Source: Prevotella lacticifex
GTDB lineage: Bacteria; Bacteroidota; Bacteroidia; Bacteroidales; Bacteroidaceae
Direction of reading: 5' to 3'
Length of the DNA stretch: 64,000 bases
Assembly: GCF_019973375.1 (NCBI RefSeq)
Contig: NZ_BPTV01000004.1
Span: 62,001 to 126,000 of the forward strand
In this document: positions 60,365 to 64,000 of the stretch, one piece after another
Position numbering within the stretch: position 1 is the stretch's first letter
How the letters are laid out: the number at the start of each line of letters is the position of its first letter
The notes under the pieces: model-generated
Told to the model about the DNA's origin: nothing
What the model saw: the letters and a program-made list of their open reading frames with translations, nothing else
Databases searched by the model: none
Program-made: the position numbers and the translations under genes

Positions 60365-62505
60365 ATTCAGACATACGGCACATGGAAAAGGCCTGTTTAT
60401 GTGCTATTTTTTGCCATTTTGATTAAATATTCTTAATAAGTCAGGTTGAGGCAGTGTCTGTGTGGACCCACCGGTCTTGCAGGATTCAAAGTATTTTACG
60501 ACCTTTGCGGCATGTATCTCAAGTACGTCAGACGAGAAAAGCATGTCGGCGGTAAGGTCCTCACACAGAAGTACTACCGCCTGACCGAGTCCTACCGCGA
60601 CAGCAACGGCAAGACCCGGCAGCACATGTTGCTCGCCCTGGGCTATCTGCCTGAGCTTCCTACATTTGAGCAGCGCGACATGTACATGAGATGCCTCAAT
60701 GCACTGGTTCTCCGTGGTGAATATATAATATGTGATGATAAAAACGTGTCCTCGAAAGTCAATGAAACCTACAATGAATTGAAGTCAAGAGGACTGATCA
60801 ACAATATTATCAGCAACAGCCGTGATGTGACCAAGGCAGAGAAGGCCCGTGAGGAACATGAGCGCAAGTGCGGCTACGTCACAACGGAAAGTTTCTTCGG
60901 ACAAAAGCTTACCAATGCGCGCTCGGTCGGAATGGAGAATGTATGTCTTTCCATACTGAAGAAGCTGGGACTTGAAAAGTGTCTGATTGACAACGGCCTC
61001 AGCCGCGATGAGGCCATGGTGGCTTTGGTACAGATTGCGGCTCGGGTTATCTTCCCATGTTCTGAATACCGCACGGCCAAGTATTTACGCAGTGAATCCT
61101 CCCTTTGCGAGATGGCCGGCGTCAACAGTGAGAAAATCACCAAGGATACCCTCTACGGCAGTGCCCGCAAGCTTTACGGCATACACAAGGAGATTGAGGA
61201 CTTCCTGCATGACCGTGTCGTTACCATGTTCGACATCCATGAAAAGATATACCTCCTGGATCTGAGCAACACGTATTTTGAGGGCCGTTATACACTGTCT
61301 GACCTTTTGGCCCGCGGCCGCAGCAAGGAGAAGCGCACTGACTGCAAGCAGGTCGTATTCGGGGCAGTGGTAAACACCGACGGACTGCTTGTGCGTACGG
61401 ACATCTTCGAAGGCAACGCTGCCGACTACAAATGCATGCAACCAATGATTGACGCACTCAAGGATGGTACTGACAAAGAGAATCTTATCATTGTGATGGA
61501 TGCCGGGATGTCAGGTGTTGAGAACATCAAATGGCTGAAGGACAACCATTATAAATACATTACCGTCATGCGCGGCGACAGCGCCTGCACCCCTCTGTCC
61601 GAGCGTGTCGTTACGGTGAAAGACGAGAAAAAGCAGGATATAAAGCTCCGCCTTGTCAAACTTGACCGTAAGCCCGCCGTAAATGCCAAGACTGGAGACA
61701 AGGACGATTATACAGGCGACACATTCCTCCAGGTTGACAGCTATGCCAAGGCCCTGAAAGAGAAGAGTATGGCTGACCGGACCGATGCGCTCTTCGTTGA
61801 GGGGCTGAAAGCCATAGACGCAGGACTCCATAAGGCAGGAGGCACCAAGAAACGGGACAGAGTCATCGAACGTCTCGGGCGTTTGGAACAGAAAACCGGC
61901 ACGGCACATCTCAACTACGACATCCACTTTGAATATGACGAGCACGACACAACCACGGCAATAACCTGGAAACGCAAGACCGAACGGGTGGAGAAGCAAA
62001 ACAGCTTTCATGGAAAATACATCGTGCGTACGAATATCACAGAGAAAGACGAGGAAACTATTTGGAACTATTATAATGTAATCCGTACAGTCGAGACCGT
62101 TTTCAGAGTCCTTAAAAACGATCTGGACATCAGACCTGTATACCACAAAAGCGATGAAGGCATCAAGGCCCATCTTCATCTGGCCATCCTCGCCTATTGG
62201 GTCGTATCCACTGCAAGATACATGTTGCGCAAGGGAGGCATCAAGTCGGAATGGTGGTCGCTACGACCTGTCATGAACAAGCAGATAGTAGCCACCAGCA
62301 CAGCCAGTCTGAGCAACGGAGAAAAGATTGCAGTAAGAAAATGCAGCGAGCCGGAAGATGATTTACTACAGATATACGACACGCTCAAGGTGGATCATAT
62401 TCCGATAAAGGCAAGAAAATTTGTGTGGACCCAAAAAGCGGATATCAAAAAAAACGAGTCCTGGGAATCAGGTGGTTAGCTGAAATATAGCTGCAATGTG
62501 GGTTA
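60305..62505 (+). mobile_element. IS1634-family insertion element, copy B
   Basis: Terminal repeats TTAACCCACATTGCAGC (60305-60321) and GCTGCAATGTGGGTTAA (62489-62505) are perfect over 17 bases. The left flank is a DUF3791-like gene; the right flank begins inside the composite palindromic repeat (AATCATCAGTAACCCC). The two flanks are unrelated, so this copy does not sit in a simple insertion site. Recombination or an adjacent deletion has probably occurred. Confidence 0.82.
60512..62479 (+). CDS. IS1634 family transposase, copy B
   Basis: 655 residues from MYLKYVRREKH, with the same domain layout and catalytic residues as copy A at 53038-55005. Differences are scattered, for example MAGVNSEK for MVGVNSEK, TGDKDDY for TGAMDDY, and KKNESWESGG for KKSESWKSGG. 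The frame is intact, so either copy could supply transposase. Confidence 0.9.
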   Translation: MYLKYVRREKHVGGKVLTQKYYRLTESYRDSNGKTRQHMLLALGYLPELPTFEQRDMYMRCLNALVLRGEYIICDDKNVSSKVNETYNELKSRGLINNIISNSRDVTKAEKAREEHERKCGYVTTESFFGQKLTNARSVGMENVCLSILKKLGLEKCLIDNGLSRDEAMVALVQIAARVIFPCSEYRTAKYLRSESSLCEMAGVNSEKITKDTLYGSARKLYGIHKEIEDFLHDRVVTMFDIHEKIYLLDLSNTYFEGRYTLSDLLARGRSKEKRTDCKQVVFGAVVNTDGLLVRTDIFEGNAADYKCMQPMIDALKDGTDKENLIIVMDAGMSGVENIKWLKDNHYKYITVMRGDSACTPLSERVVTVKDEKKQDIKLRLVKLDRKPAVNAKTGDKDDYTGDTFLQVDSYAKALKEKSMADRTDALFVEGLKAIDAGLHKAGGTKKRDRVIERLGRLEQKTGTAHLNYDIHFEYDEHDTTTAITWKRKTERVEKQNSFHGKYIVRTNITEKDEETIWNYYNVIRTVETVFRVLKNDLDIRPVYHKSDEGIKAHLHLAILAYWVVSTARYMLRKGGIKSEWWSLRPVMNKQIVATSTASLSNGEKIAVRKCSEPEDDLLQIYDTLKVDHIPIKARKFVWTQKADIKKNESWESGG

Positions 62506-62795
62506 ATCATCAGTAACCCCAGACTAAGGGAGCACAGCGACCGCAGTCTGGGGTTAACGTGGGCAAAAGAAATTCATTACCAGCCTCGAAGAGGTTGAAT
62601 AGCGGAACGCGCAGAATTACCACTGCAATATGGTTTTGCGCACTACGTGCTATTGTGCCTCTTCGAGGCACTGAATGTATATCCTTCGGATTACATATTC
62701 CCCGGACTGCACTCGCTATCGCTCGCTTAGTCCGGGGTTATTGAAGATTCAGCCCCGTCGGGGCTGGCCGTAGCTGAAGGATAATTCCTTTATGG
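62505..62795. repeat. Composite palindromic repeat, copy 3 (5'-truncated)
   Basis: Nearly identical to 34126-34411: the CCCCAGACT stem-loop, the CCTCGAAGAGG/CCTCTTCGAGG pair, CCCCGGACT/AGTCCGGGG and the closing AGCCCCGTCGGGGCT. The first part of the unit (REP palindrome and AGCCCCGACGGGGCT) is missing because IS1634 copy B ends at the TTAA in the middle of the unit. Confidence 0.8.
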
Positions 62796-62881
62796 CAGTA
62801 GGGCGTGTATAAACCTCACAATGTTGGGAATACAATACAACTTACTGATAATTAATGTATTGCACAAAAAAACACATGCAT

Positions 62882-62972
62882 GGGCGGGGTTTATCCACGT
62901 CCTCGCAGCTGCGTTATATTTGTTTTATATCTTGTCCGCTGCTGGTAGGACGGGGATAAACCCCGCCCCTTC
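62882..62972. repeat. Pair of inverted REP-like palindromes
   Basis: GGCGGGGTTTATCCACGTCC (62883-62902) and its inverse GGACGGGGATAAACCCCGCC (62948-62967) flank about 45 bases. This is the same arrangement as 34672-34764 next to the first IS110 copy. Confidence 0.75.
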
Positions 62973-62995
62973 TATGTTGCAAACCAAACAATTGA

Positions 62996-63321
62996 CTTTT
63001 ATTTATTTTTCTTTAACTCTGATTATCAGCATTTTAGCATTTGTTGTACTTTCGTATAGGGACACGAAGCCTTGGATAGTGACTTCTGTCCTATCAAGAG
63101 AACGCCCAAAGAACGGTTGTCATCAGGCGTAAGATTCATTAAAAAATCCCATCAAACCAACTTCTATCAGTGATACCCATTCGGGTTCACGGTTTACTGC
63201 TCAATTAATGACAGGAAAAGCGCCACAAACTACGAGAAAAGTGCAGTCATTAGCTCACCAAGGGGCGGGTAGCAGTCGCTTATATCGAAAGTGTTTTCTA
63301 GGATTTCCTTTATGATGTAAC
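62996..63321 (-). ncRNA. Candidate bridge-RNA region of IS110 copy 2
   Basis: The equivalent of 34790-35114, with one A/G substitution and one T-run difference. Preservation of a 325-base ORF-free segment in both copies supports a functional non-coding end; the RNA itself is inferred. Confidence 0.4.
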
Positions 63322-64000
63322 CTATTGGCATTCCTTGTAATCTTCGCCGTACTTGAACACGTGCCATAACCTGGTGGCAAGTTTTCTGGCTACGCGTATT
63401 ACGGCCTGGTTCTTCTTCATGCGCTGACAGTACTTGCCGAAAGCTGAGGCCATTTCCCGGTCATAGCGTATGGTGGTCCATGTACTTTCAACGATCATTC
63501 TTCTTATCTTTTGGTTTCCACGGGGCGTTATCTCGCCAGCATTCTCGTTCTCGCCAGAATCATCCATGGTAGGAACGAGTCCGAGATAGCTTATGAATCT
63601 CCTCAATCCCGTAAAACGGTCTGGCGTAACGGCTTCCGTAAGGATAGTCATCGCCGTTATCATCCCTATGCCGGGAATAGCTATAAGGCGGTTGTAGGCC
63701 TCGGCGTAGGCCTCGCTCTTCGTCAGGATCCTTATCTCCCTGTTGGCCCGGAGAAGCAGCTTTCTATAGTACTCAAGCTCTTCAATCATCATATCAAGGG
63801 CAATCCTTTTGCCTGATAGAAGAGTGACTTCCTCCCTAAGCCATTTGATGAAGGCCCGTGTCCAGTGGGAGCGATAAGCGGCGAACGGTTCCGGGTATGA
63901 GACGCCGTTGGTATACAGCAGGTGTTTTATGCGGCACTTGACACGGCAGATGTCCTTCATTATCGTCTGTCTGGTCCGCATCAGTTCCCTGTCTCCGAGC
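63322..64000 (-). CDS. IS110 family transposase, copy 2 (partial at window edge)
   Basis: The C-terminal 226 codons of the same protein as 35115-36191, including LIAIPGIGMITAMTIL and DDSGENENAG, without visible differences. The gene continues beyond the window. Confidence 0.9.
   Translation of the reverse strand, partial: LGDRELMRTRQTIMKDICRVKCRIKHLLYTNGVSYPEPFAAYRSHWTRAFIKWLREEVTLLSGKRIALDMMIEELEYYRKLLLRANREIRILTKSEAYAEAYNRLIAIPGIGMITAMTILTEAVTPDRFTGLRRFISYLGLVPTMDDSGENENAGEITPRGNQKIRRMIVESTWTTIRYDREMASAFGKYCQRMKKNQAVIRVARKLATRLWHVFKYGEDYKECQ

Larger units (their letters stand above)
62980..64000 (-). mobile_element. IS110-family insertion element, copy 2 (runs off window)
   Basis: The non-coding flank and transposase 3' half match copy 1 almost perfectly from the REP palindrome through the window end. 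The upstream half of the gene lies beyond base 64000. Confidence 0.75.

Overview
The window looks like chromosomal DNA of a Bacteroidota member, most likely Prevotella or a close relative. Supporting signs are the TAnnTTTG-type -7 promoter boxes in front of many genes, a one-protein hybrid two-component regulator (HTCS), a TonB-dependent receptor in a glycan locus, a SecA of about 1120 residues with a C-terminal zinc motif, DUF4105, DUF3791 and DUF6169 proteins, and oxygen-independent nucleotide reduction (NrdDG). The species cannot be fixed from sequence alone.

Layout. 1-20.7 kb is mostly housekeeping. On the minus strand lie a MATE exporter and MutS2 (overlapping ATGA), a membrane-anchored SurA/PpiD-like chaperone, and an envelope operon (outer-membrane protein, LptC-like protein, CNNM/HlyC-type membrane protein). 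On the plus strand lie DUF4105, SecA and an ABC ATPase. Then come a small protein, a secreted Ig-like protein whose signal peptide is out of frame at an 8-G tract, a RAYT-type HUH transposase and an SDR oxidoreductase. 20.7-29.2 kb holds a giant OB/S1-like plus AlbA_2 protein, an intact DDE insertion sequence with 9-bp direct repeats, and HrpB. 29.2-30.5 kb and 33.4-37 kb are repeat-rich spacers around nrdDG: a composite palindromic repeat, REP-like palindromes, a 43-bp and a 95-bp tandem array, and an IS110 element.

39.4-52.6 kb is a hexuronate-linked glycan locus. An HTCS regulator is divergent from carboxylesterase, TonB-dependent receptor, GH2 glycosidase, UxuA (mannonate dehydratase) and UxuB (fructuronate reductase). 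The likely scheme is outer-membrane import of a glucuronate-bearing glycan fragment, periplasmic de-esterification and GH2 cleavage, and cytoplasmic conversion of fructuronate to 2-keto-3-deoxygluconate. No SusD is present, and the HTCS kinase and receiver domains have lost several canonical residues.

52.8-64 kb is a plastic accessory region. It contains two IS1634-type copies, fragments of an AAA ATPase and an AlbA_2-type gene, an orphan 5S rRNA directly abutting an AT-rich gtrABC-like glycosylation cluster, a candidate structured RNA of about 390 nt upstream of that cluster, a DUF3791 pair cut by an IS, a third (truncated) composite repeat, and a second IS110 copy running off the window end.

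The most promising leads are the unidentified structured RNA at 58766-59156, the IS110 elements with a conserved non-coding flank (candidate bridge RNA) sitting on REP-like palindromes, the poly-G signal-peptide frameshift, and the degenerate HTCS. All family assignments come from reading motifs; no database search was run.
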